Positions 39,832 to 49,106 of a stretch of 64,000 nucleotides of DNA are shown here, one piece after another. The position numbers and the translations under genes were made by a program. Source of the stretch: Thermoguttaceae bacterium (GTDB taxonomy: Bacteria > Planctomycetota > Planctomycetia > Pirellulales > Thermoguttaceae). The first letter of the stretch is position 1. The number at the start of each line of letters is the position of its first letter. Location of the stretch: contig JAFSMO010000046.1 in the NCBI GenBank assembly GCA_017447865.1, forward strand, positions 97,214 through 161,213, written 5' to 3'. The notes below the pieces were generated by a model. That model worked only from the letters and a program-made list of their open reading frames with translations. It did not search any database and was not told the DNA's origin.

Positions 39832-42090
39832 TTATTCTGCTTCCATGAAGACGATCCGGTCCACGTACAGCGCTTCGACCTTCGGATTGTGGCGGTGCGC
39901 GAACCAGATGTAAGCGTTCGGCACGAGGTCCACGACGCCCAGATCGACCCACTGGTACTTCGGCCCTTTCAGGTCTTGAACGTTCAGCGCGTGGGTGATG
40001 ATCCCCTTCTTGCCTTCCACGTCGTAAACGCCGATCTGGCCCGCGAGGCCTTCATCGATCTCGGCGTCCACGCGCATGCTGGCCCAAATGTGGTACTTCC
40101 CGACCACTTTCGGGTAGCACTGCGTGTTCCAATCGACTGCCGTCCCCATTCGGGTCGAGGTCCCGTCGATTGTTTCCGGATCGTTCACGCGGACGGCCGC
40201 GTTTCTGAAGTTTCCGAACGTTGCGTCATCGACCGCGAACCACGTCGTCGGGTCGGCGTCTTCGCATTCTTTCGGCGGATTTTTACGCACGACTTCGTAG
40301 TTTTTCATCCCTTCGAGCTGGTCTTTCAGCAGGGAGGCCTGGCTGATGATGAGCGCTTGGGTCTTCACCTTTTCGCACATCTCGACGAAGTCCCGGCACG
40401 CGTCGCCCAGGACCTTCGTCCCTTCGACCGGCGTCCCGGTTTTGCGGGCTTCGCTCATGAGTGGGAACCAGCGGTTGATCCAGACGAGATCGACGCCCAT
40501 TTTCGCCTTTTTCAGGTGCAGAAACTGCTCGGAATCCTCGCCGTAAACCTCGCGGCTCTTGGCGATGGCCTGGTTCATGAGCTTCGTCGTGCGGTTCAGG
40601 GTTTGCAGGTCAAGCCAGTCCTGCGAGCCGTTGTGGAAGCAGCCGATGAACGCGCCGCTCTTGACGGCCTGTTCCGAAAGAACGTCCCAGTACTCCTGAA
40701 TGAACGGCGTGATCTCCGGGCCGTAAAAACCGTCGCAGAACTCTTTGATCAGCGCGTTTTCGTCGAGGTCCGGCTCCCACATCAGGCGCAGGAGGAGCCA
40801 GTTTTTCAGGTCGCAGAAGTCGTCGCCTTCCCCTTCGCAGAAGAGGCCGACCGCCCCGTGCTTCAGGAAGAAACGAAGGTTCGGCGCGAGGACCTTCAGG
40901 TTCGGGAACGGCTCGACGTACGCGCGGTAGTTCGTCACGTAGTCCCAGATGAAGAGGTGGTTCGCGATCTTGCTCCACCCGTCAATATCGGCGGCGAATT
41001 TCTCGTTCTGCTCCGATTCGAGCGGCTGGCTGAAGGAACATTCGATCGAGCAGAGACGCACCAAAACGTTGTGGCGCGGGCGAACCGTCTTCGGAGGTTT
41101 GCGCGACTGCTGGTAGGCGAGCGTCTCGACGAGCACGTCCGGAAATTCCTTTTCAATGTCTTCCGCCACTTTGTTCAGGAACGTGATCAGCGGCCCGGCC
41201 TGACTCCCTTCCTGCTCGGCCAGCGCCTTGCATTTTTCGCACTCGCACCAGCCGTGCCAGTCGTTCTGGCTCACGTCGATGAAGCGGGGATCCTTCGCTT
41301 TGCGCAGTTCTTCCAGAATGACCCGGGTGTACTCTTTGCGCATTTCGTCGTTGGAGAGGCAGAGCTGCGTGTGCTTCCCGTTGCGTTTTCCATCGATTTC
41401 CGAGTACCAATCGGGGTGCTCGTCGAAGTACTTTTCCGGCGGAAGAACGCGGAAGAAAGAGTGGACGAAGTAAATGATGCTGACTCGGCCGCCGTACTCT
41501 TCCGAAATGTGGCCGTTCCCTTTCATGCGGGCCGAGAAGATCGGCTTCTGCGCGTTCCGGTGGTACATTTCGCGGGAAATGAGCTGCGGGGCGTACGAAA
41601 CGCTCAGGTCGTCGGCGACTTCAAGCGTCGGTTTTTTCGGGATGAAAGTGCATTCGGCCGTCCACCAGCGCACCCCCAGCGTGTCCTGGAGGAAGGAGTA
41701 AACCGCGTAAAGCGCACCGCGCCGCTCGTGGCCTCCGAAGTAGAGGTTCGAGCCGTCCGCACGGATGAAGATCTCGTCGAACTGGAACGGTTTCACGCCG
41801 GTTTTTCCGGTTTTTTCGTACTCGGCCGCCATGGCGGTGCCGTTTCCGACGAACATTACGTTCTGCGCGTCGGCGGGGAGGTCGGCCTCGGAAATCGTCG
41901 GGAACTCGGCGCCGGTGATGAGATTCAGATGTTCGGCCAGTTCCCGCGCGGCGGTCTTTTCCACGGGCGTGGGGTTGGCCGGGAGGGCGATTTTCCAGCC
42001 GGTTTGGCCGTTTTCAGCAAGCCGAAGGGAGCCGGCCTGAGCAAGAGTGACCGCAAGCAAAAGGGTCAGGAAAGTGAAGAACGTACGCAT
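39832..42090 (-). CDS. DUF4838-domain secreted protein (glycan-related)
   Basis: A 752-residue protein with a signal peptide (residues about 1-19). Residues about 30-140 resemble the alpha-glucuronidase/hexosaminidase-like N-terminal domain (EKTAARELAEHLNLITGAEF, LYFGGHERRGALYAVYSFLQDTLGVRWW). Residues about 170-480 match DUF4838: HPDWYSEIDGKRNGKHTQLC, VSQNDWHGWCECEKCKALA, LFIWDYVTNYRAYVEPFPNL. The C-terminal 130 residues look like a beta-sandwich. DUF4838 proteins are common in Planctomycetota and Bacteroidota that degrade polysaccharides; enzymatic function is unproven. It has a near-consensus promoter. Confidence 0.8.
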   Translation of the reverse strand: MRTFFTFLTLLLAVTLAQAGSLRLAENGQTGWKIALPANPTPVEKTAARELAEHLNLITGAEFPTISEADLPADAQNVMFVGNGTAMAAEYEKTGKTGVKPFQFDEIFIRADGSNLYFGGHERRGALYAVYSFLQDTLGVRWWTAECTFIPKKPTLEVADDLSVSYAPQLISREMYHRNAQKPIFSARMKGNGHISEEYGGRVSIIYFVHSFFRVLPPEKYFDEHPDWYSEIDGKRNGKHTQLCLSNDEMRKEYTRVILEELRKAKDPRFIDVSQNDWHGWCECEKCKALAEQEGSQAGPLITFLNKVAEDIEKEFPDVLVETLAYQQSRKPPKTVRPRHNVLVRLCSIECSFSQPLESEQNEKFAADIDGWSKIANHLFIWDYVTNYRAYVEPFPNLKVLAPNLRFFLKHGAVGLFCEGEGDDFCDLKNWLLLRLMWEPDLDENALIKEFCDGFYGPEITPFIQEYWDVLSEQAVKSGAFIGCFHNGSQDWLDLQTLNRTTKLMNQAIAKSREVYGEDSEQFLHLKKAKMGVDLVWINRWFPLMSEARKTGTPVEGTKVLGDACRDFVEMCEKVKTQALIISQASLLKDQLEGMKNYEVVRKNPPKECEDADPTTWFAVDDATFGNFRNAAVRVNDPETIDGTSTRMGTAVDWNTQCYPKVVGKYHIWASMRVDAEIDEGLAGQIGVYDVEGKKGIITHALNVQDLKGPKYQWVDLGVVDLVPNAYIWFAHRHNPKVEALYVDRIVFMEAE

Positions 42091-42155
42091 AAGCGCCTCC
42101 AGGAGGTAAAAGGGTGGGGGAGGGAAAAATCCGAAAGACTTTCCGGAACGAAATC

Positions 42156-42184
42156 ATTATAGCACCGCGGGAATCGTCTGTCAA
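42156..42184 (-). promoter_or_regulatory. Strong predicted promoter of the DUF4838 gene
   Basis: Minus strand TTGACA (42184-42179), 17-base spacer, TATAAT (42161-42156): both hexamers are perfect consensus. A run of five G on that strand (42193-42189) lies four bases upstream. Confidence 0.75.
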
Positions 42185-42210
42185 GTGTCCCCCTTGATTT
42201 TGGCCCCCAC

Positions 42211-42238
42211 TGGCAAAAAAATTTAAAAGTGGTATAAT
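42211..42238 (+). promoter_or_regulatory. Possible promoter of the RraA-family gene
   Basis: TGGCAA (42211-42216), 16-base spacer, TATAAT (42233-42238); five C lie at 42204-42208. Confidence 0.45.
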
Positions 42239-42289
42239 TCGGGAAGATTCAATTTTTCAGACCGTCTCACACTCAAAAGGGGTCCTGTA

Positions 42290-43024
42290 ATGGAAGAGAA
42301 CAAACCAAAATCCAAGATGAATATTGAGAATCTGCGCCACATTCGCGACGACGTCGAGATGTGTGAGCTGCCGATCCCGGAAGAAGAGATCATCGCGCGG
42401 TACGAAAAGCTCTACACCGGCTGCGTGAACGACGTGATGCGCGAAATGTGCCTCACGAACCAGGCGCTTCCGGAAGAGATCGCCCCCCTGCGCGATGACA
42501 TGGTGCTGGCCGGCTTCGCGTTCACGATCCGCTCGAATGCCGACCCGACCGTTTCGGGCGAGCTGGAACTCCGCGTGAAAATGCTCGACCAGCTCAAGCC
42601 GAACATGGTGTGTGTCTGGAACGCGAACGGCGTCGATCACGCGTCCCACTGGGGCGGCGTCATGACCAAAATGTCCATGGCGAAGGGCGTCCGCGGCGCG
42701 ATCATCGACGGCGGGATCCGCGATACGGGCGACATTTTGTCCCAGAAATTCCGCATCTGGTGCCGCTACCGCACGTCCAACGGGTCACTCTCCCGCGCGA
42801 AAATGACGGGGTTCCAGGTCCCGGTCGTTTGTGGAACGGCCCTGATCAAGCCGGGCGACCTGATTTTCGCCGACATCGACGGGGCGGTGGTCGTTCCCCG
42901 CAAGATCTGCGTCGCGGTTCTGGAACGGGCCGAGTCGATCGTGCGGAATGAAGACGAATTCAAAGACTGGATCCAGGCGGGCCTTTCGCCGGAAGAAGTT
43001 CACGCAAGAGGCGGGTATTTCTGA
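42290..43024 (+). CDS. RraA-family protein
   Basis: A 244-residue protein of the RraA/HMG-CHA aldolase superfamily: CVNDVMREM near the N-terminus, GFAFTIRSN, HWGGVMTKMSMAKGVRGAIIDGGIRDTGDI (the G...DGGIRD motif that binds the metal and the keto acid), and PGDLIFADIDGAVVVP. Members are class II pyruvate aldolases/oxaloacetate decarboxylases or, in enterobacteria, RNase E inhibitors. Without the C-terminal features of RNase E regulators, an aldolase or decarboxylase role in sugar-acid or aromatic catabolism is more likely here, but the substrate is unknown. A terminator follows. Confidence 0.82.
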   Translation: MEENKPKSKMNIENLRHIRDDVEMCELPIPEEEIIARYEKLYTGCVNDVMREMCLTNQALPEEIAPLRDDMVLAGFAFTIRSNADPTVSGELELRVKMLDQLKPNMVCVWNANGVDHASHWGGVMTKMSMAKGVRGAIIDGGIRDTGDILSQKFRIWCRYRTSNGSLSRAKMTGFQVPVVCGTALIKPGDLIFADIDGAVVVPRKICVAVLERAESIVRNEDEFKDWIQAGLSPEEVHARGGYF

Positions 43025-43063
43025 GATCCGGGATTTACCGGGTTTTACCGGGATTTAAGTCAG

Positions 43064-43098
43064 AAGGGTGGTCTTTGGGGCCACCCTTTTGTTTGTTG
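43064..43098 (+). terminator. Rho-independent terminator of the RraA-family gene
   Basis: AAGGGTGG (43064-43071) pairs with CCACCCTT (43081-43088), followed by TTGTTTGTT. Confidence 0.8.
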
Positions 43099-43142
43099 CG
43101 GGTATAAAAATCGTTTGCAGCGGGTAAAAAATTTCGATTACA

Positions 43143-43159
43143 GCGGGCAAAAAGCCCGC
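43143..43159 (-). terminator. Possible terminator of the DUF1559 gene (and GTPase operon)
   Basis: GCGGGC (43143-43148) and GCCCGC (43154-43159) form a tight hairpin 10 bases after the DUF1559 stop codon. On the minus strand a weak T-rich stretch follows only 10 bases later. Confidence 0.4.
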
Positions 43160-43168
43160 CGCTCGCCG

Positions 43169-44116
43169 TTAGTCCAGCGACACGGGATGGCCGTCGTTCC
43201 TGCAGCCGAGGTACGAGTGCATTTCTTTGTCGATCGAGTAGCTGATGCGCTGGACGGAACCGTCGCACATGACCATGCCCCACGTGCCGGCGTGGGCGCT
43301 TCCGTACACTCCGGGAGCGTAACCGGCGCGGTCCTGCTGGGGAGGATTGACCACATTGCGGCATGTGTCGCCGTCCATCCCGACGTAGGCCGTCTCATTA
43401 TCGGCGCCGCCGGTGCAGGTCTCGTAATCGAGCGGGTTGCAGTTCTTCTCGCCGATCAGGTACGTGTTGGACGTTCCGTCGCGGATCTCGCCGATGGTGA
43501 TCTCCGAGCGGCGGAAAATCACGCCCGTGTAGTAGTTTTTGGGAAGCCACGAGTTATTCGCGTCGAGCGTGGCCACCTGGCCCCACGAGGACGGCTCCCG
43601 ATTGTCGTACCAGCTGACGTTTCCCCACGTGCTGGCGTAGTCGGTTTTCGCGCCGTTGCTAACCGTGTTGGCGTTCATGGGCGTTCCGGCCGGGTACGCT
43701 TTCGCGGCACGGCGGGACGGGCAGTGCAGGAACGGAAGCGCAGTCTGGCAGACCGTCGTGTTCCCCTTTTTCTGCTCGGCGGTCAGTTCGGCCGGTTTCC
43801 CGTCCGAGGCGAGCTGGTAGAGCGCGTTCTGCTCCATGAAGGCCAGCAGACTGTACGCCCAGCCGCCGGGCTGATCCTTTCCAAAACCGCGGTCGGCGTC
43901 CCCGGCCCACGACCAGAACCAGCCGCCGGAAATGTAGTGGCGCGAGGAACTTTCGCAGTTCATGGCTCCAAGGCCCATCTGCTTGAGATTGTTCCCGCAC
44001 TGCATCTGGCGCGCGGCCTCACGTGCCTGCTGGACCGCTGGAAGGAGGAGTCCGACCAGCATTCCGATGATTGCGATGACGACCAAAAGTTCTACGAGTG
44101 TGAATGCGCGTTTCAT
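43169..44116 (-). CDS. DUF1559 pseudopilin-like protein
   Basis: Started at the ATG at 44116 ([20 protein letters not shown]); a longer open frame to 44323 overlaps the vWA gene and is not credible. 315 residues: prepilin motif and helix at 4-26, [20 protein letters not shown], and [15 protein letters not shown] near the end, the perfect H-X9-DG motif of the family. It is 50 bases downstream of the dual-vWA gene on the same strand, so it may be the last gene of that operon, although as a family it is widespread and usually autonomous. Confidence 0.92.
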   Translation of the reverse strand: MKRAFTLVELLVVIAIIGMLVGLLLPAVQQAREAARQMQCGNNLKQMGLGAMNCESSSRHYISGGWFWSWAGDADRGFGKDQPGGWAYSLLAFMEQNALYQLASDGKPAELTAEQKKGNTTVCQTALPFLHCPSRRAAKAYPAGTPMNANTVSNGAKTDYASTWGNVSWYDNREPSSWGQVATLDANNSWLPKNYYTGVIFRRSEITIGEIRDGTSNTYLIGEKNCNPLDYETCTGGADNETAYVGMDGDTCRNVVNPPQQDRAGYAPGVYGSAHAGTWGMVMCDGSVQRISYSIDKEMHSYLGCRNDGHPVSLD

Positions 44117-44166
44117 TTTATTGCTGACTCTGTACTCTGTATTATGAACTGGAAATAAACGGGATT

Positions 44167-46458
44167 TTACGGGTTTTCGTTCTTCTTCCTGGCCAGCATG
44201 TCGAGCGCCTCGAACAGGACGTCGAAATCCATGTTGACCATCATGCCGCGGGATTCCTCGTGGATCCCCGGACGAACTCCGGCAAGAAATTCCCGGGCGG
44301 GGAGCGGATCGGTCCGTTCCCAAAGCATCTGGAGCGTTTCGTCCTGAGTGAAACTGGTGTCAGTGGGGCAGCAGACGCCAATGTGGGGACGCTCCGTGAA
44401 GACCCACTGGAGGAATTGTACTTGCGGAAGCGTCGGGTCGGCCAGAAGATTTAGCGCCTCGTCCAGCCGTTCCGTTCGGAATTGGCCTGACGTTAAATGC
44501 ACGATGACCGGCGAAAGGACTTTATTCTGGCGGGTCTGCTCCCATTCACGAATGATCTCGATCGCGCTGCGGATCCCCGTCACGGGATCGCCTGAGTAGG
44601 TCGGCGTGCAGTCCGTGAAGAAAAGTTTCTTGCGCGGAAGGGAAATCAGGCCGCCGATTCCGTTCGGGATCTGGATCATCGTAAGCTCGACCTTGCCGGC
44701 CGTTTCCGTCAGGCAATTATCCGGGAGGAACGTCCGTCCCAGGGAGTTCCGGTACGCGGTCATTCGACCGTCACGCTCTTTGCCGTAGGAAACGATCCCC
44801 ACGTCGTACCGTCCACGGCCGCGGCGGGCGAATTCGCCGAGCATGAAGCGGATTTTGTCCATGCGTTTCGCCCACGTTTCGAGGGCCGGCTTGTACGTCA
44901 GGCTCGAAACGGAACGGTCCATCATCAGGATCACCAGCGCCTGGCGCGGCGGGAGATTCGGCGGTTCCGGGACCGATTTATTGGTCGGGAACGGCTGGCA
45001 GCGATATTCAAAACCATCCGGAATGATCTCCGCTTTCACTTCAGGGAGATTTCCAACCGACGGAATGTCCGCCAGGGAATCATCCTCATCCGACTCGTGA
45101 TCAAAGTCCGCAAACAAAGCATCGGAGGAATTCGACGCGGAAAGCAGTCCGGGCATTTGGATTACGTTGTTCGTTTTGGACTGGATCGGCGGGCAGGGCG
45201 TAATATTCGGGATCGGAGAAGAATTCGGAACCTCCGCATTGGGTGGAGTCATTTCCGAATCCAAAGGTTTGAACTCCTGCGGCGGCACATCAAACGCGGG
45301 AGGATTTTGGGGGTTGAAATCCTTTGGCGGTGTGGCGAGCGTTGGGAAATTTTGGGGGTTGAATTCCAGCGGAGGCACTGCAAACGTGGGTGGATTCTGG
45401 GGTTTGAAAGTCTGCGGCGGCGCGGCAAACGCGGGGGAATTCTGAGGTTTGAATTCCTGCGGCGGCGTGGCAAACGTTGGAGGATTCTGAGGTTTGAACT
45501 CCTGCGGCGGCGTGGCAAACGCTGGAGGATTTTGGGGCTTGAAATTCTGAGCCTGTGGTTTAAAATCGGGAATTTGTGGGTTGGATTCCGGGTCTGAAAC
45601 CTGCAATTCGGGATCCTGAGGCTTAAATTTGGCTCCCGCAGCGCGCGCCGGCCGGATGGACTGGTAAACCTTGACGCAGCCGAGCATCCGCACGATGTCG
45701 ATCATGCGGCCGTTGTAAACCAGCGCCTTTGCACCGGCAGCGGGAAATTCCTGATTCTGGCGCAGTGCCGTGAACATGAAATCGGTCAGGGGGCTGCATG
45801 CGTAGAAAAGTTCCTGCACCGCTCCGTAAGGAAGGAACTGGGCGACGGTGGGGTACTTGATGGCCGGGACGTTGGTGTAGGCTCCGACGTGGAACTGCAG
45901 CAGCATCGGAAAACCCTGCGGCGTCGAAACCTTGCCGAGAGGAATGACGGCGTTCGAAATGGAATCGTTCGGCTGAAGGTCCGAAAGAAAACTGAAAATC
46001 AACGGCGGGATCGCGGGCTCCGTCTGGTTGATCCAATCGGTGAGGATTTGCGCCAAATATTCATAAACGGGCGTATACTGGAGCCTTCCCGCGCCGGGGA
46101 TCAGGTCGAACCAAACAGGAAATTCCACCGTCATCTGCGTCACCGCCCGCGTGACGGGGTTCACCATGTGCTTCGCCCGGGTCTCGATCCGAACGGGATT
46201 TGCAACGAGTTCGTCAGAAGAAACCCATATTTTCCCTGCAAAGGGGCCGCTCCAACGGCTCCCAATGACCGGATTGCCGTCCGCGTCGCGGTGGTAGCCG
46301 ATGATCGCCACGTCAATCGACGGCATTCCCTCCATCTGCCGGATCGCGGAATTGACGGCGGTGGCAATACTATCCAGCCTGGAGTGCGTTCCCTCTGCGA
46401 TCCTCGTCTTCATTGAAGGGGATTCTTCAATCAAAAAAACTGCGCACGCTGTGTTCAT
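44167..46458 (-). CDS. Protein with two vWA domains joined by a Pro-rich repeat linker
   Basis: A 763-residue protein. The N-terminal vWA-like domain (about 1-230) begins [15 protein letters not shown]: the MIDAS motif DXSXS has Glu in place of the first Asp. A linker (about 275-500) contains six 15-residue repeats [15 protein letters not shown], then a Ser/Asp-rich stretch. The C-terminal vWA domain (about 500-740) begins [15 protein letters not shown] with an intact DXSXS and has [13 protein letters not shown] and [13 protein letters not shown] domains bind divalent cations and protein partners. It has no signal peptide. Downstream of the single-vWA gene (81-base gap), it is the last member of the six-gene GTPase/GAP1 operon. 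Confidence 0.75.
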   Translation of the reverse strand: MNTACAVFLIEESPSMKTRIAEGTHSRLDSIATAVNSAIRQMEGMPSIDVAIIGYHRDADGNPVIGSRWSGPFAGKIWVSSDELVANPVRIETRAKHMVNPVTRAVTQMTVEFPVWFDLIPGAGRLQYTPVYEYLAQILTDWINQTEPAIPPLIFSFLSDLQPNDSISNAVIPLGKVSTPQGFPMLLQFHVGAYTNVPAIKYPTVAQFLPYGAVQELFYACSPLTDFMFTALRQNQEFPAAGAKALVYNGRMIDIVRMLGCVKVYQSIRPARAAGAKFKPQDPELQVSDPESNPQIPDFKPQAQNFKPQNPPAFATPPQEFKPQNPPTFATPPQEFKPQNSPAFAAPPQTFKPQNPPTFAVPPLEFNPQNFPTLATPPKDFNPQNPPAFDVPPQEFKPLDSEMTPPNAEVPNSSPIPNITPCPPIQSKTNNVIQMPGLLSASNSSDALFADFDHESDEDDSLADIPSVGNLPEVKAEIIPDGFEYRCQPFPTNKSVPEPPNLPPRQALVILMMDRSVSSLTYKPALETWAKRMDKIRFMLGEFARRGRGRYDVGIVSYGKERDGRMTAYRNSLGRTFLPDNCLTETAGKVELTMIQIPNGIGGLISLPRKKLFFTDCTPTYSGDPVTGIRSAIEIIREWEQTRQNKVLSPVIVHLTSGQFRTERLDEALNLLADPTLPQVQFLQWVFTERPHIGVCCPTDTSFTQDETLQMLWERTDPLPAREFLAGVRPGIHEESRGMMVNMDFDVLFEALDMLARKKNENP
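45274..45543 (-). repeat. Coding 45-bp tandem repeat (6 copies)
   Basis: Six 45-base units encode FKPQNPP(A/T)FA.PP.E variants between the two vWA domains. Divergence between units is moderate ([15 protein letters not shown] in copy 5), so the array is not recent. Confidence 0.9.
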
Positions 46459-46539
46459 TTTGTTTCGGTGGTTGATTTCTCAGTGTTTCTTTATGAATTT
46501 CGCCACGTCGGCCCGATCCCTGGAGTCTTTCATTGAAAA

Positions 46540-47394
46540 TCATCTTAAACCCGGTGCGGCCTGGGTCCCCATGTTCAGGAACTGGATCAGGCACACCATG
46601 TCGGCGTTGAAGGCCATTCCGCGGGCGCCGGGCTGGAGCGGAAAACCTTCCATGACTGCGTGCTGGTAAAAAGTATCGGGCAAAATGCTCGACATTTCGA
46701 AAAGGTTGTAGGCCAACTGGTCCGGAAGCCCCGAAGGTGTGGCCGGGAACATAAAGGAATCATTCGCCGCCATGGAAAGGTGGCAGTTGAAAAGGAGGAC
46801 GTTCCCGTCGTTCGTCGCCAGACTGGTCAAAGCGCGCGCGAACGGAACCGGGTCGCCGTCCTGGGACTCGCCGTCCGTAATGTGGACCACGATCGGCGGG
46901 AAACTGTACGGGTGCTCGGAAATCCAGGCCGAAAGCAGTTCATGGGCGTGGTAGAACATGTGGCACATGGGCGTGCCGCCTTCTGCAACCGGGTCCACCC
47001 AAATCGGGACTTCGCACGGGATCTGGAACACTTCGCCCGTTTCTTCGTCCGGAATGACCTGCATCCGCTGATCGATCCGGATCGGGTTCATCCCAATGTC
47101 GGAAATCGAAACGATCGACCGACCGGTAAAGGGGCCGCGAAGGGCGGACTCAATGATCGGATTTCCGATGGGGTCGGTACGGTAGCCAAAGACTCCAATG
47201 TCCATCCAGTCCTTGATTCCCGAGTCGCCGCTGGCGCGAATTGCCATGTTCTGAAGCCATGCGTTCAAAGCCGCGGCAAGCTCATCGCATTTGCGGTTCT
47301 GGGAGGCCCCAAGCGGCTCTTCCATCGAATATGACTGGTCTAAAAGGAACAGAAAGCACGCTTTGTTGTGACGACTGATTTCCTGTGAGTACAT
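46540..47394 (-). CDS. TerY-like von Willebrand A domain protein
   Basis: A 284-residue cytoplasmic vWA protein. ACFLFLLDQSYSMEEPLG carries a complete MIDAS DXSXS motif; HITDGESQDGDPVPFARAL supplies the later metal-site Asp; AEGGTPMCHMFYHAHELL gives the Thr loop. Layout and length resemble TerY-type vWA proteins of tellurite-resistance/conflict systems. It shares with the N-terminal domain of the dual-vWA protein a similar insertion (ALRGPFTGRSIVSISD here, [16 protein letters not shown] there), so the two genes are probably paralogous. It is separated by 81 and 42 bases from its operon neighbours. Confidence 0.8.
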   Translation of the reverse strand: MYSQEISRHNKACFLFLLDQSYSMEEPLGASQNRKCDELAAALNAWLQNMAIRASGDSGIKDWMDIGVFGYRTDPIGNPIIESALRGPFTGRSIVSISDIGMNPIRIDQRMQVIPDEETGEVFQIPCEVPIWVDPVAEGGTPMCHMFYHAHELLSAWISEHPYSFPPIVVHITDGESQDGDPVPFARALTSLATNDGNVLLFNCHLSMAANDSFMFPATPSGLPDQLAYNLFEMSSILPDTFYQHAVMEGFPLQPGARGMAFNADMVCLIQFLNMGTQAAPGLR

Positions 47395-47436
47395 TACGAA
47401 ATCCTTGTGAAAAAAGTTTATGAATGAAATTCGTGT

Positions 47437-49059
47437 TTACTTGTATAATTTACGGATGATGTTCCAGTTTTCGTCCTGGAGTGTCCTTTTGGCGATCGCG
47501 ATTGGTTCCTTGAGCGAGAAGGAAACCTTCAGACCGGTCCTGCTTTCCCAGTCCCTCAGTTCCTTTTGGATCTCCTCGCACTTTTTCAGGAAACGTTCCC
47601 AGAAAATGCGGTTCTGGAAACTGCTCAGAAGCTCATCGCGCGCCTGCAGGTATTCCTTGACGCAGCGCGATTCCAGTGAAGGCCCTGGTTCGGCGAGAAA
47701 TTCCTTGATCGGCGTCATCCCTTTTGAACCGGTTGGATTCTTGAAGTCTTCGTAGGAGTCGTAAATCTTGTAGCCGATTTTCTTGCCGTTTTCCTCCACG
47801 GGTTTGAAGTAGCCGGTGACGGTTTTTCGGCCGGTCAGAACCGCTTCCTGAATGTTTTCATCGGCTGAAACGTCCGCGGGAAGTCTTTCTTTCAGCAGCG
47901 CTTCGAGAATCCCCTGGAGTTTTTCCCGGAATTCGATCACACTCGGAAGCGTTTGGGTAGTCCCCATGCTTTTTTTGAGCTGGGAGTTCATTTTTTGAAT
48001 ATTTTCGGCGATTTTCCCGACTTCGTAAAGCCCGTCGGCGAAACTTTGAGGCGGATTTTTCACCAGTGCTGCAATCGCTTCACGAATTTCGTCCGAGTAA
48101 AGCTCCTCGACGCTGGCCGTGACCACGTCGTTCATTTTGCTCAGGAAATCACTGCCGAGCGATTCTTTGGTTTCCGAGTCCAGGCGTTTGCCCGCGTCCT
48201 TGACTTTTTCGGCCAGTTCTTCCAGCCGGTCGAGCCGGCGCTGGGGCATACTTTCGGCGTTTGCAATCTCGTCGATTTCGTCAATCGCGCGTTTGGCCCG
48301 GGCTTTATAGTGGACCTTCTGGACTTTTTCCAGGAATGCGTCATCCGCGATTTCACTGGTGAGGATTTTCGCGCAAAGCTGATTGCATTTGAGGAGTTCA
48401 CCCGCGTCAAAAAGTTTTTGAGCTTCCAGGAAAGAGGCTTTAAGCTGGTGCATTTCGCGTGCACGCTTGACCCGTTCCGCGGCCAGATCTACCATTTCTT
48501 TCAGGTCCGTGGTGATTTCATTGGAATTTTTGGCGAGCGCAGCGTTTGGAAAAGCCTTGGAAAATTCCTCCAGCGAGAAATTAAACTCCCGCGACGCGCC
48601 GTTGAGCCGCCCCATCGCTTTGCGGAGGCTTTCAAACGCGGCGCTCGAGATTTGCTCGTTTTCCTCGTTCATCTCCTCGGCGTCCGAAAGAGCCTCGGGC
48701 GTGATTTTACGCAACGGGCGCAGCATTTCCAGGAAACTGCTCAGGACGGAGTTCCAGCGCTGGACGTACGCCAGGCTTGCCCGGTATTCGCCGTAGTGAG
48801 CCATGTGATTGAGGAATTCTGACTTTTGCGGGTCGAGCGGAAGGATCAGTTGAACGTCCTCCAGCCCCGATTCGAGGGCTTTCGCGACTTTGGTTTCATT
48901 GTAACGCCCCGGTTTTCCCGCGTCCACTTCCGCAATCAGTTCCCGATCGTTCGGGGCCGAGCGGGGTGGAACCGCGAAAAAATCCCAAAGGGATGCGCCC
49001 GTCAGGACGACCAGCGGAAGCAGTGCAAGGAGGAGTAAAAAAAGCGTGCGGTTTTTCAT
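47437..49059 (-). CDS. Membrane-anchored helical protein of the GTPase/GAP1 operon, unknown function
   Basis: A 540-residue protein I do not recognise. It starts with a signal anchor (LFLLLLALLPLVVLTGASLWDFF, residues about 5-27) and the rest is almost wholly charged and alpha-helical with heptad-like stretches, e.g. EEMNEENEQISSAAFESLRKA and RLDRLEELAEKVKDAGKRL. The C-terminal 130 residues look more globular (VTGYFKPVEENGKKIGYKIYDSYEDF). It has no catalytic motif that I can see. The position between the vWA and GAP1-like genes (42- and 47-base gaps) suggests a structural component of the same complex. Confidence 0.65.
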   Translation of the reverse strand: MKNRTLFLLLLALLPLVVLTGASLWDFFAVPPRSAPNDRELIAEVDAGKPGRYNETKVAKALESGLEDVQLILPLDPQKSEFLNHMAHYGEYRASLAYVQRWNSVLSSFLEMLRPLRKITPEALSDAEEMNEENEQISSAAFESLRKAMGRLNGASREFNFSLEEFSKAFPNAALAKNSNEITTDLKEMVDLAAERVKRAREMHQLKASFLEAQKLFDAGELLKCNQLCAKILTSEIADDAFLEKVQKVHYKARAKRAIDEIDEIANAESMPQRRLDRLEELAEKVKDAGKRLDSETKESLGSDFLSKMNDVVTASVEELYSDEIREAIAALVKNPPQSFADGLYEVGKIAENIQKMNSQLKKSMGTTQTLPSVIEFREKLQGILEALLKERLPADVSADENIQEAVLTGRKTVTGYFKPVEENGKKIGYKIYDSYEDFKNPTGSKGMTPIKEFLAEPGPSLESRCVKEYLQARDELLSSFQNRIFWERFLKKCEEIQKELRDWESRTGLKVSFSLKEPIAIAKRTLQDENWNIIRKLYK

Positions 49060-49106
49060 GGCTTATATTTAAAACGTCGAATCATTTAAAGGTGAAAGGG
49101 AAAATA

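Noticed and set aside
39889..42162. 757-residue open frame antisense to the DUF4838 gene
   Set aside because: Shadow of codon bias; the opposite strand has a signal peptide, family motifs and a consensus promoter.
43169..44116. DUF1559 gene as a functional part of the GTPase operon
   Set aside because: The 50-base gap allows co-transcription, but the family is ubiquitous in planctomycetes and no functional link is visible, so I do not count it as a system component.
44117..44323. N-terminal extension of the DUF1559 protein
   Set aside because: Overlaps the end of the vWA gene, is Arg-rich and would displace the prepilin motif from the N-terminus.
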